Positions 10,939 to 18,661 of a stretch of 64,000 nucleotides of DNA are shown here, one piece after another. The notes under the pieces are model-generated. The model did not search any database, had not been told where the DNA came from, and saw only the letters and a list, made by a program, of their open reading frames with translations. Source of the DNA: Agrobacterium tumefaciens (GTDB taxonomy: Bacteria; Pseudomonadota; Alphaproteobacteria; Rhizobiales; Rhizobiaceae). The stretch is taken from contig NZ_JXQV01000002.1 in the NCBI RefSeq assembly GCF_000834635.1, positions 129,001 through 193,000 on the forward strand, read 5' to 3'. Positions within the stretch are counted from its first letter, which is position 1. Each line of letters starts with the position of its first letter. Made by a program: the position numbers and the translations under genes.

Positions 10939-11787
10939 TCAGTTCTCCAGCCAGGCGGGATCGCGACGCAGCACTTCCAGCCTGTCACGTGGATGATCGA
11001 GGCTCGGCAATGCGTTGAGAAGGCCACGGGTGTAAGGGTGCTTGGCCTGATCCAAATCGGCGGCGGCGATCGTTTCCACGATACGGCCCGCATACATGAT
11101 GATCACCCTATCGCAGAAACTTCGGACAAGATTGAGGTCATGCGAGATGAAAATCAGACCTATGTTTCTTTCCGTTACGAGATCATCGAGGATCGATAGC
11201 ACCTGCTGGCGAACCGTGACGTCCAACGCCGAGGTCGGTTCGTCGGCGATGATCAGGGAAGGGGAGGCGATCAGCATCATGGAGATCATGATGCGCTGTC
11301 CCATGCCGCCAGAGACTTCATGCGGAAAGAGATCAAAGACACGCTGCGGATCACGGATCTGAACACGTTCCAGCATGGAAAGTGTACGTTCGCGGGCTTC
11401 CTTTTTCGAGGCTCCCTCGTGCAGGATGACCGTTTCGGATATCTGCTCGCCGATGCTCATGACCGGATTGAGCGAATATTTCGGATCCTGAAGGATCATC
11501 GCGATGCGGCGACCGCGGATCGACAGCATCTCGTCTTCGGTGGCGCGAAGTAAGTCGATGTCCTCAAACTGGAGGCGATCCGCCTTGACCGAGGCATTCG
11601 GTGGTTGCAGTCGCATTATGGCGCGGCCTGTCGTGCTCTTGCCAGATCCGGATTCGCCAATAATGCCGATTTTCTCGCGACCGACCGTGAAGGAGACGTC
11701 CTGGACAGCTCTGACTGAACCTGAAAGCGATGGAAATTCGACCGACATCTTCTCGACAGTCAGGATAGTTTCTGTGAGTTTATGCAT
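10939..11787 (-). CDS. ABC transporter ATP-binding protein, DppD/OppD type
   Basis: A 282-residue ATPase. Walker A is GESGSGKST, the Q-loop region QDPKYSLNPVM, the signature VSGGMGQRIMIS, Walker [13 protein letters not shown] and H-loop ISHDLNLVRSF. The signature motif GGMGQR is that of OppD/DppD subunits. HPYTRGLLNALP and the C-terminal extension that binds an iron-sulfur cluster in some relatives are only partly present; the Cys residues are missing. Its ATG at 11787 overlaps the permease stop (11780) by 8 bases, which sets the start and implies coupling. It pairs with the DppF-type ATPase that follows it. Confidence 0.93.
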   Translation of the reverse strand: MHKLTETILTVEKMSVEFPSLSGSVRAVQDVSFTVGREKIGIIGESGSGKSTTGRAIMRLQPPNASVKADRLQFEDIDLLRATEDEMLSIRGRRIAMILQDPKYSLNPVMSIGEQISETVILHEGASKKEARERTLSMLERVQIRDPQRVFDLFPHEVSGGMGQRIMISMMLIASPSLIIADEPTSALDVTVRQQVLSILDDLVTERNIGLIFISHDLNLVRSFCDRVIIMYAGRIVETIAAADLDQAKHPYTRGLLNALPSLDHPRDRLEVLRRDPAWLEN

Positions 11788-12694
11788 TGCGGGGATCCAT
11801 GATGTCACGCAGCCCGTCGCCGAGCAGATTGAAGGCGAGGCTAACAACGAGGATGGCAATCCCCGGAACAGTCGTCAGCCACCAGGCATCCAGCAGATAC
11901 TGGCGACCGGAAGCGGCCATCGAGCCCCATTCCGGTAGCGGCGGCTGCGCGCCGAGCCCCAGGAAGCCGAGGCCGGCGGCGGTGAGGATGATGCTCGACA
12001 TGTTGAGGGTCAGGCGCACAATAACTGACGGTGCACAGAGTGGCACGATGTGACGCAGCAGGATGCGGGCCATGCTGGCGCCCTGCAATTCCGCCGCAAC
12101 AACGAAGTCCGCATGGCGAAACGTCAGGGTCTCTGCGCGGGCAAGGCGGGCAATTGGCGGCCAGACCGTCAGAGCGATGGCGATCACCGCATTCTCAATG
12201 CCAGGACCAAGCGCTGCAGAGAATGCAAGTGCGAGAACGAGACTTGGGAAAGAGAGGAAGATGTCGGTAATGCGCATAAGCACGACATCCACCCAGCCAC
12301 CGAGATAGCCAGCGGTCGCACCGATCGCGAAACCGATTGGCCCGACGATCACGGTCACGAGAATGGCGATGTAAAGCGTGGTACGACCGCCATAGACGAG
12401 CCGTGCGAAAACGTCGCGCCCAAATTCGTCGGTGCCGAACCAGTGCGCCGCAGACGGAGCCTGCAGTGCCTTCATGAAGTCCTGAGCGATTGGATCCTGA
12501 AGCGGCATGAAAGGTGCCAGCGATGCCATGATGATTAGGAAGATGATAACGACGAACCCTGCCAGAGCAAGCGGATTGGCAACCAAGCTAAGCCAGGCGA
12601 TATAGATGTTGTGTAGGCGGGCCTGGCGCGAGGAGCTGAATTCCTCATTGATCAGCCAGGTGTGGAGATTTGAGAACTGTCCTGATTTTGTCAT
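11780..12694 (-). CDS. ABC transporter permease, DppC/OppC type
   Basis: A 304-residue permease with a longer cytoplasmic N-terminus, a membrane helix near residues 45-65, the HWFGTDEFGRDVFARLVYGG motif, and the ATP-subunit-contacting loop AAELQGASMARILL. The end NLLGDGLRDIMDPRNA is family-typical and closely matches the DppC paralogue at 177-1076, as do LSFPSLVLALAFSAALG and LGFLGLGAQPP. ATG 12694 follows the upstream stop by 4 bases with GGTGAG before it; an ATG at 12718 would overlap the upstream gene. It works with the DppB-type partner encoded directly before it. Confidence 0.93.
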   Translation of the reverse strand: MTKSGQFSNLHTWLINEEFSSSRQARLHNIYIAWLSLVANPLALAGFVVIIFLIIMASLAPFMPLQDPIAQDFMKALQAPSAAHWFGTDEFGRDVFARLVYGGRTTLYIAILVTVIVGPIGFAIGATAGYLGGWVDVVLMRITDIFLSFPSLVLALAFSAALGPGIENAVIAIALTVWPPIARLARAETLTFRHADFVVAAELQGASMARILLRHIVPLCAPSVIVRLTLNMSSIILTAAGLGFLGLGAQPPLPEWGSMAASGRQYLLDAWWLTTVPGIAILVVSLAFNLLGDGLRDIMDPRNA

Positions 12695-12698
12695 GGTC

Positions 12699-13757
12699 TC
12701 ACCGGGTCCTTGGATCAATAAAGCGATAGGCGATGTCTGATAGGAAGTTGATGGCGATCGAAATCAGCCCGATCAAGAACACGCTTCCGAGGACAGCATT
12801 CATGTCAGCAAAAAACAGGGCGGAGGTCAGGTATTGTCCGAGCCCCGGCCATGCGAACACGGTCTCGATCAGCACGGTTCCGTCGAGCAAGCCGCAATAG
12901 GCGAGTGCGACGACGGTCAGAAGCTGCACACGGATGTTGCGGAAGGCGTGCCGCCAGATAATCGGTCGTTTGCCAAGACCCTTGGCGCGGGCCGTGAGGA
13001 TATATTCCTGATGAAGCTGTTCCAGCATGAAGCTGCGTGTCATGCGGCTGAGATAGGCCATCGCCGCGTAACCAAGGATCAGGGCCGGTGCGATGAGGTG
13101 GTGCAGCGCGCTCCAGAACACATCCCAATGCCCCCCCAACAGGCTGTCGATCAGTACGGAATTCGTCCGCGCCTCGACAATACCCTCGTTATAAACATAG
13201 ATCCGGCCACCGGGCGGGATAACGCCAAGTTGCGCATAAAACAGCAGGATGACAATCGTGCCGAGCCAGAAGATGGGCGTCGAATATCCGAGCAGTCCCA
13301 CGACGCGGGCAACATGGTCGACCCATGTTCCCTTGCGGACCGCAGCGATCACGCCGAGCGGAACACCAAGACCCGCGCCGATCAATGTCGCAAGTGTCGC
13401 CAGTTCTAGCGTGGCGGGAAACACTCGGGCAAGATCGTTAACCACGGGCTGCTTGGTGATATTCGACTGACCAAAATCGAGCTGTACGGCATTGCCGAGA
13501 TAGTTCGCGAACTGCACGTATATCGGTCGGTCAAGGCCCATTTCCTTGTAGACGCGGTCATATGTCGCTTGGTCCGCTTGATCGCCAATGGCAGCGATCA
13601 CGGGATCGGCAGGCACCATGCGTCCGACGACGAAGGTAATGACGAGCAGACCGAGCAATGTCGTCAAGATCACGATCGCCGAAGTGGCGACTTTGCGTGC
13701 TGCCTTGAAAAGCGAATGGCTCGGAACTGGAGTAGATGTGGTCTGTGAAATACTCAT
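12699..13757 (-). CDS. ABC transporter permease, DppB/OppB type
   Basis: A 352-residue permease. Compared with DppB relatives it has an extra N-terminal stretch of about 25 residues before the first helix (VATSAIVILTTLLGLLVITF). Then come MVPADPV, FPATLELATLATLIG, the EAA loop TARAKGLGKRPIIWRH and the C-terminal RFIDPRTR. The ATG at 13757 has AAGGACAG before it; the frame can be extended to 13778. The gene is the second of the operon and a paralogue of the permease at 1073-2101, sharing the FPATLELATLA and TRMTRSF blocks. Confidence 0.92.
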   Translation of the reverse strand: MSISQTTSTPVPSHSLFKAARKVATSAIVILTTLLGLLVITFVVGRMVPADPVIAAIGDQADQATYDRVYKEMGLDRPIYVQFANYLGNAVQLDFGQSNITKQPVVNDLARVFPATLELATLATLIGAGLGVPLGVIAAVRKGTWVDHVARVVGLLGYSTPIFWLGTIVILLFYAQLGVIPPGGRIYVYNEGIVEARTNSVLIDSLLGGHWDVFWSALHHLIAPALILGYAAMAYLSRMTRSFMLEQLHQEYILTARAKGLGKRPIIWRHAFRNIRVQLLTVVALAYCGLLDGTVLIETVFAWPGLGQYLTSALFFADMNAVLGSVFLIGLISIAINFLSDIAYRFIDPRTR

Positions 13758-13779
13758 TGCACTGTCCTTGGTTCGCAAA

Positions 13780-15372
13780 TCATTCGCTTTTGGAAACGGT
13801 GTCCCAGCGTGTCAGCCATGTCGGATGTCCGACGTAACCTTTCACTTCCGTGCGGACGGCTTTGGGATCGGTACGTTGGAATGACGTGACAAGAGCTGGT
13901 GAGGCGCGCAGATAGGCGTCGTTAATCCGTACATACAATTCTTTGCGCTTTTCCGGATCGATCTCGTGGGCAGCCGCAATTACCATGTCCTGTATGTCTT
14001 TTGGGACGTCCCAGGCGGTGCGCCACGCGACGAGCCCGGCGAGTTTCGCCGCATCTGAATTGTCGGCATTCGTGGCATAAGATTGAAGAACCGCATGCGG
14101 GTCGGGAAGACGATCGCCAGTGCGTGATGAAAACAACTCGAATTTGCGTGACCTGAATTTTCCGATCTGGTCACCGATCTGCAGATCGAGTTTGATCCCA
14201 GCCTTGGCGGCATTGTTCTGAAGCGATATTCCGACTTCGGATTCCGGCGTTCCGGGTTGGGCGAAATAGACTTTTGAAAAGCCGTTGGGATAGCCCGCTT
14301 CGGTGAGTAGTTGTTTTGCCTTGTCGATGTCCAGTTTGTAAGGATTGTCACTCCTTGCGCCCGGCAGGCCAGCCGGGATGATCGATTGCTGCTTGGTACC
14401 GTAGTATTTCATGACGGTGCTGCTGAGGCCGTCATAATCGATGAGATAGCGAAAAGCCTCGCGGACCTTCGGGTTGGAAAGGATCTCGTCCTTCTGGTTC
14501 AAAGCCAGATAGTAAAAGCCGAATCCGGGTACCTTCTGGACCGACACCTTGCCATCGGCCTCAAGCCCTGAAAGGTCTGTCGAGGACAATCTTGTCGCGA
14601 CGTCGACGTCACCCGCATCGATCTGAAGCCGCTGGGCTGAGGATTCAGGGATATGGCTCATGAACACCCGCCGCATGGCAGGCATGCCTTTCCAGTAGTC
14701 CTTAAATGCATCGGCGATCAGAAGCTGATTGGAGCGCCAAGTGGTCAGGGAATACGGGCCTGAGCCCGCGTCCTGGGTCTGGAGGTAGTTGCGCGCCCAG
14801 TCACCGTTTTTTTCCCTGCTTGCCAGAAAGGCACTATCGACGATCGAGGTTGAGAAACTGGCCAGAGAATAGAGAATGAGGTTGGGGTTCCAGACCTCCG
14901 GTGTCTGCAGCACGAGCGTTTGGCCATCCGTCGCACGGATCAGAGCGTCGACGTTTTTTGCCGAAAACCCCCATTGGCGAAGGTCGGTCGACGGTGCGAG
15001 CCCCAGTTTCACTAGCCGGTGCAGAGACCACTCAACATCTTTCGCGGTCAGCGGATTGCCGGAGTGGAACCGCACTCCCTGCCGGATCTTGAAGGTGAAT
15101 GTCTTCCCATCTTCAGACACCGTCCAGCTCTCGGCGAGCGACGGCTTTGGTACTGTAATGTTATCGACCGGCAGCTCGATAAGCCGATCGTAGAGATTGG
15201 CGACGACCTCGGCAGCCTCGAGCTGGTTGATTTCATGCGGATCAAGACCGCGCATCGTCGTCATCATGATAGCGATGACAAGTTGATCCGGTGGGGTTTT
15301 GGCAAATGCGGGCATACCGCTGGATGCGATCATCGCAGAGCTTACGATCGCAACAAAATTACGTTTCAACAT
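13780..15372 (-). CDS. ABC transporter substrate-binding protein, family 5
   Basis: A 530-residue periplasmic binding protein with a signal peptide (FVAIVSSAMIASSGMPAFA). Family-5 segments are clear: GLDPHEIN, LAESWTVSEDGKTFTF, GVRFHSGNPLTAKDVEWS, AFRYLIDYDGLSS and EAGYPNGF. GGGAG precedes the ATG. It leads the ABC operon that ends with the GH43 beta-xylosidase, so xylo-oligosaccharides or related hemicellulose fragments are the likely ligands, as inference from context. The divergent GntR gene starts 115 bases away and a palindrome lies between them, so substrate-dependent repression is plausible. It is a paralogue of the binding protein at 2118-3719. Confidence 0.93.
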   Translation of the reverse strand: MLKRNFVAIVSSAMIASSGMPAFAKTPPDQLVIAIMMTTMRGLDPHEINQLEAAEVVANLYDRLIELPVDNITVPKPSLAESWTVSEDGKTFTFKIRQGVRFHSGNPLTAKDVEWSLHRLVKLGLAPSTDLRQWGFSAKNVDALIRATDGQTLVLQTPEVWNPNLILYSLASFSTSIVDSAFLASREKNGDWARNYLQTQDAGSGPYSLTTWRSNQLLIADAFKDYWKGMPAMRRVFMSHIPESSAQRLQIDAGDVDVATRLSSTDLSGLEADGKVSVQKVPGFGFYYLALNQKDEILSNPKVREAFRYLIDYDGLSSTVMKYYGTKQQSIIPAGLPGARSDNPYKLDIDKAKQLLTEAGYPNGFSKVYFAQPGTPESEVGISLQNNAAKAGIKLDLQIGDQIGKFRSRKFELFSSRTGDRLPDPHAVLQSYATNADNSDAAKLAGLVAWRTAWDVPKDIQDMVIAAAHEIDPEKRKELYVRINDAYLRASPALVTSFQRTDPKAVRTEVKGYVGHPTWLTRWDTVSKSE

Positions 15373-15433
15373 GGTTTTCTCCCAAGGCTCCTCAACCCCG
15401 TTTTTCGAAATTTGTTATCGACAAGGTCGTCAA

Positions 15434-15449
15434 ATCTGATATACCAGAT
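15434..15449. promoter_or_regulatory. Candidate GntR-family operator
   Basis: ATCTGATATACCAGAT is a 16-base palindrome with one mismatched pair, in the 114-base space between the divergent binding-protein and gntR genes. FCD-type GntR proteins (for example UxuR/ExuR-like) usually bind TGGTATACCA-like sites, and the right half here fits. It would let the regulator at 15487 control both operons and itself. The call is by position and pattern only. Confidence 0.55.
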
Positions 15450-15486
15450 CTCATATTAACCTCGGCACGTCAACGGATTTTGGAAA

Positions 15487-16206
15487 ATGATTAATCGCTC
15501 GGACACACCCGCCGGTGGCGCGGGATTTGAAAAGATCGACGCCAGCTTCAATGTGACCGTGCGGGATCACGTCCATCGGATGATGCGTGCAGCCATAATT
15601 TCCGGGCGTTTTGCAACTGGCGAAAAAGTCAACGAGCGAAGCCTTGCTGAACAGTTCGGAGTCAGTACGACACCCATCAAGGAAGCCCTTCGGCAGTTGG
15701 AGACCGAAGGGTTGGTTGAAGCCCTGCCACGGCGCGGCGTGATTATTCGGTTTGCAAGCAGTTGGGCAGAGGAAATGATCCTCGCGCGCGCTGCGCTGGA
15801 ATCGATGATTGCCCATCTGGCTGCAAAGCGGATCGACAAGAAGGGGGGGATCGAACTCGTGGCGACCGCCAATCTGATGCGAGAGGCAACGACATCGGGC
15901 GACGCCGACGGTCTGATCGCGCTCAACGAGACCTTCCACGATCTTATCCATAGGAGTTCGCGGTGCAGCTATCTATCAAAGCTGATCGAACGTCAGCAAT
16001 TTTATGATGCGAGCATCCGTCGCGTCATTCACCTCGATCCGTCGGAGCGCCAGAAGGCGCTCGAGGAGCATGTCGCCATCACCGACGCAATCGTCGCCGG
16101 GGATGCGGACAGGGCGGAGCGCTTAATGCGCGATCATGTCGTACGTTCGGGCGAAACCTACCAGTCCATCGTATTTGGAAAGCAGAAGGAGAGTGAGCGT
16201 GACTGA
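15487..16206 (+). CDS. GntR-family transcriptional regulator (FCD domain)
   Basis: A 239-residue DNA-binding regulator. The winged helix-turn-helix (about residues 20-85) shows VNERSLAEQFGVSTTPIKEALRQLETEGLV, the classical GntR recognition segment. The C-terminal all-helical FCD effector domain (about 90-225) has the expected acidic/His metal-site pattern: ARAALESMIAHLA, then LNETFHDLIHRSS and the final EEHVAITDAI with a conserved His. Members sense sugar acids or related carboxylates. The following aldolase-family gene begins inside its last codons (8-base overlap), so it heads an operon with two sugar-acid enzymes and is divergent from the xylosidase ABC operon. It probably represses both through the palindrome at 15434. 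Confidence 0.9.
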   Translation: MINRSDTPAGGAGFEKIDASFNVTVRDHVHRMMRAAIISGRFATGEKVNERSLAEQFGVSTTPIKEALRQLETEGLVEALPRRGVIIRFASSWAEEMILARAALESMIAHLAAKRIDKKGGIELVATANLMREATTSGDADGLIALNETFHDLIHRSSRCSYLSKLIERQQFYDASIRRVIHLDPSERQKALEEHVAITDAIVAGDADRAERLMRDHVVRSGETYQSIVFGKQKESERD

Positions 16207-17119
16207 CAAACTACAGGCCGTAAGAATGGCTCTTTCCGGGATCTCAGGCGTTCCCGTGACACCATACGCGAGCGACGGCTCGGTTGATGTGCAGAAGCTT
16301 GAGAAGCTTATCAAGGGGCTTGCCGCGGCCAAGGTCCACAACCTTATGGCGGCCGGCAATACCGGTGAGTTTTTTACGCTTACGATGGACGAGATCCGCC
16401 TCGTGCACCAGACGACGATCAGGGCTGCTGACGGCAAGGCTCTTGTCAGTGCGGCCGTCGGTCGTTCGCTGACCGATGCAAAGGCGCTGGCACGCGACGC
16501 CATTGCCGCAGGTGCCGATGCGATCATGGGGCATCATCCCATGGATCCCTTTGCCGGACCAGCTTATCAGGCTGCCTATTTTCTCGAGCTGGCGGAATCT
16601 TGCACGGTTCCAGTCATCGCCTATGTGCGCAGCGACGGCTTCTCCGTAGACGATTTCCGCAAACTAGCGCTACACCCCAATATTGCCGGTATCAAATTCG
16701 CCTCGCCCAATCTCATGCTACTGGCCGAAGTCATCCGCGCGACCCATGACGCACCGGCGATCTGGGTTTGCGGACTTGCGGAAGGTTGGGCACCGGCATT
16801 TTACGCGATGGGCGCACGCGGGTTCACCTCGGGTCTCGTCAACGTTTTTCCCGGGCGCTCGCACGCTATCCATACGGCGCTCGAGTCAGGAGATTATGCG
16901 GCGGCGCGCGGCCTGATCGATGGAATTGCTCAGTTCGAGGCGTTGCGCACGAAATACAATAATGGTGCCAACGTCACCGTCGTCAAGGAGGCGCTCGGCA
17001 TGCTCGGGACAGACGTCGGCCCTGTGCGCGTACCAGGCGTGGTCGAACTGAACGCCGCTGAGCGTGAGATCCTGCGCGAAGTCGTGGACCGCGTTCGCTC
17101 CGACGCAAAAGGTGCTTGA
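16199..17119 (+). CDS. DapA-family (NAL superfamily) lyase, probable keto-deoxy sugar acid aldolase/dehydratase
   Basis: A 306-residue TIM-barrel Class I lyase. Family residues are in place: the AAGNTGEFFTLT loop in place of the GTTGE motif, the catalytic Tyr142 in VIAYVRSDG and the Schiff-base Lys166 in AGIKFASPN. Relatives include N-acetylneuraminate lyase, keto-deoxygluconate aldolase and KDG/KDX dehydratases; which one applies is not visible. The GTG at 16199 was chosen because AAGGAG precedes it by 6 bases and the resulting length is standard; the open frame extends 21 codons further into gntR. It overlaps gntR by 8 bases and is followed by an enolase-superfamily dehydratase after 13 bases, so the two enzymes probably act in sequence on one sugar acid. 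Confidence 0.85.
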   Translation: MTDKLQAVRMALSGISGVPVTPYASDGSVDVQKLEKLIKGLAAAKVHNLMAAGNTGEFFTLTMDEIRLVHQTTIRAADGKALVSAAVGRSLTDAKALARDAIAAGADAIMGHHPMDPFAGPAYQAAYFLELAESCTVPVIAYVRSDGFSVDDFRKLALHPNIAGIKFASPNLMLLAEVIRATHDAPAIWVCGLAEGWAPAFYAMGARGFTSGLVNVFPGRSHAIHTALESGDYAAARGLIDGIAQFEALRTKYNNGANVTVVKEALGMLGTDVGPVRVPGVVELNAAEREILREVVDRVRSDAKGA

Positions 17120-17132
17120 GGGAGAATTATTA

Positions 17133-18272
17133 GTGCATATCACTGGCATCAAGACTTACATGCAGCGCGTAGACGAGCGTCCGCGACTGCTTCTCAAGAT
17201 CGAGACGAGCGAGGGCATCAGCGGCTGGGGCGAATGTTACAATCACGGCCCTGACTGGTCGCTGCCGCCGCTTCTCGACTACCTGTTTCACCAGATCGAA
17301 GGCGAAGATCCGCGCCGGGTCGAATATCTCGTCCTCAAGCTCAATCAACAATGCCGGTTTCCTCCCGGAGCTCTGGGCCTTGCCGCGATTTCCGCGATCG
17401 ACCATGCGTTGTGGGACATCGCTGGCAAGGCTGCGGGTCTGCCGGTATACATGTTGTTGGGTGGCAGCGTCCGTGACCGCGTACGCGTCTACTGTGGCGT
17501 CTATACTGCGCCGGATGCAGAACACGCGCTCGATCAGACGCTGAAGCTCAATGAAGATTACGGTTACACGGCGTTCAAACTCAGCCCGTATCGCCGTGAT
17601 CTGCATACGGGCAGGTGGGGTGAATTGGTCAAGGAGACCGGCGACTGGTTTGGCAGGATCCGCGAGATCACCCCCGCGCATTTCGAATTTGCCTTCGACG
17701 CGCATGCCAAGATCTTTGAACCTTACAAAGCCGTTCAGCTTGCCGCGGCGATCGCCCCGAACGACCCACTTTTCTACGAGGAGCCTATTCGCCCGGAGCA
17801 CATTCCGGCATGGCGAGAATTGAAGTCGAAGGTCAACGTGCCGCTGGCCACAGGTGAGTCTCTCTACAACCGCTTCGAATTCCTGTCGCTGCTGTCGGCA
17901 CAGGGTGCCGATATCATCCAACCAGACATCTGCGTCGTGGGAGGCGTTTGCGAAATGCGACGAATCGCGACACTTGCTGAAGCGCATTATGTCACCGTCG
18001 CACCGCACAATCCGATGGGTCCGCTGGCAACCGCAGTCAATATTCATTTCTGTGCAGCCCAACCTAATTTCCAGATCCTTGAGTTCAAGCCGCATGTCCA
18101 CGCGCCGTGGGCGCTTGATCCATATATGCCGGTCGATGGACACATGGAGTTGCGGCCCGACCGTCCAGGCTGGGGGATCGAGATCGACGAAAAAGCTTTG
18201 CTGACGGACGACTACATTCATTGGCAACGCAAAATCACCAACAAACCGGATGGGTCTACAGCCTATCCGTGA
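17133..18272 (+). CDS. Enolase-superfamily sugar acid dehydratase (mandelate racemase/D-galactonate dehydratase-like)
   Basis: A 379-residue enzyme of the mandelate racemase/muconate cycloisomerase group. The C-terminal barrel carries Mg ligands in AFDAHAK (Asp189, with His191 two residues on), the LFYEEP motif and LATGES (Glu242), and the acid/base His292 in APHNPMGP. The Asp-x-His pair and the HNPMGP block are those of D-galactonate dehydratase (DgoD) and its mannonate/gluconate relatives. GTG at 17133 is preceded by GGGAG and gives the usual length. Third gene of the GntR operon; it would supply a 2-keto-3-deoxy acid to the DapA-family enzyme before it. The substrate may be galactonate, arabinonate, xylonate or another aldonate. 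Confidence 0.85.
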   Translation: MHITGIKTYMQRVDERPRLLLKIETSEGISGWGECYNHGPDWSLPPLLDYLFHQIEGEDPRRVEYLVLKLNQQCRFPPGALGLAAISAIDHALWDIAGKAAGLPVYMLLGGSVRDRVRVYCGVYTAPDAEHALDQTLKLNEDYGYTAFKLSPYRRDLHTGRWGELVKETGDWFGRIREITPAHFEFAFDAHAKIFEPYKAVQLAAAIAPNDPLFYEEPIRPEHIPAWRELKSKVNVPLATGESLYNRFEFLSLLSAQGADIIQPDICVVGGVCEMRRIATLAEAHYVTVAPHNPMGPLATAVNIHFCAAQPNFQILEFKPHVHAPWALDPYMPVDGHMELRPDRPGWGIEIDEKALLTDDYIHWQRKITNKPDGSTAYP

Positions 18273-18661
18273 ATATGACATGTGCGATATGCCATCGCTG
18301 GTACTAATCAAACAATCATGAGGTGCGAGCCGCATGATTGTTAGAAACCTCGCAACTTGCATGAGGAAGGGCGCGTCACCCATTTTGGGATGTTCCGAAC
18401 GTACGGGCCTGGACACCAAAAATCCCGCAGGAATTCGCCAGTTTAAGGTTGGGTCCGTCTGGAGGTTCTCGCTCGATTTCGTTCAAGGCGACTGGCGTTC
18501 AGGTAAATGACTCCATGTATCGTCATATATCGTGTTGAGGTTGTCTATGAGCGTCTATTAATTCAATCTTTGTCTCTTGAGGCTAGTGTGGGGAAAATCT
18601 CACCCCGCGTGACTACGGCAGGAACGCCTTGGTCAGGTTGCAAAGTCTTGAGGACCGTCGA
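18273..18661. other. Gap before chemoreceptor gene, with a perfect inverted repeat
   Basis: 389 bases without a credible gene. AACAATCATG (18311-18320) and CATGATTGTT (18333-18342) form a perfect 10-bp inverted repeat around a 12-base spacer, 38 bases after the dehydratase stop. It is AT-rich with no T-run, so it fits an operator or mRNA-end structure better than a terminator. The rest must hold the chemoreceptor promoter; no clear box is seen. Confidence 0.5.

Noticed and set aside
17130-18419. 429-codon minus-strand frame opposite the enolase-superfamily dehydratase
   Set aside because: The plus strand carries a full enzyme with catalytic residues; the antisense frame has no family features.
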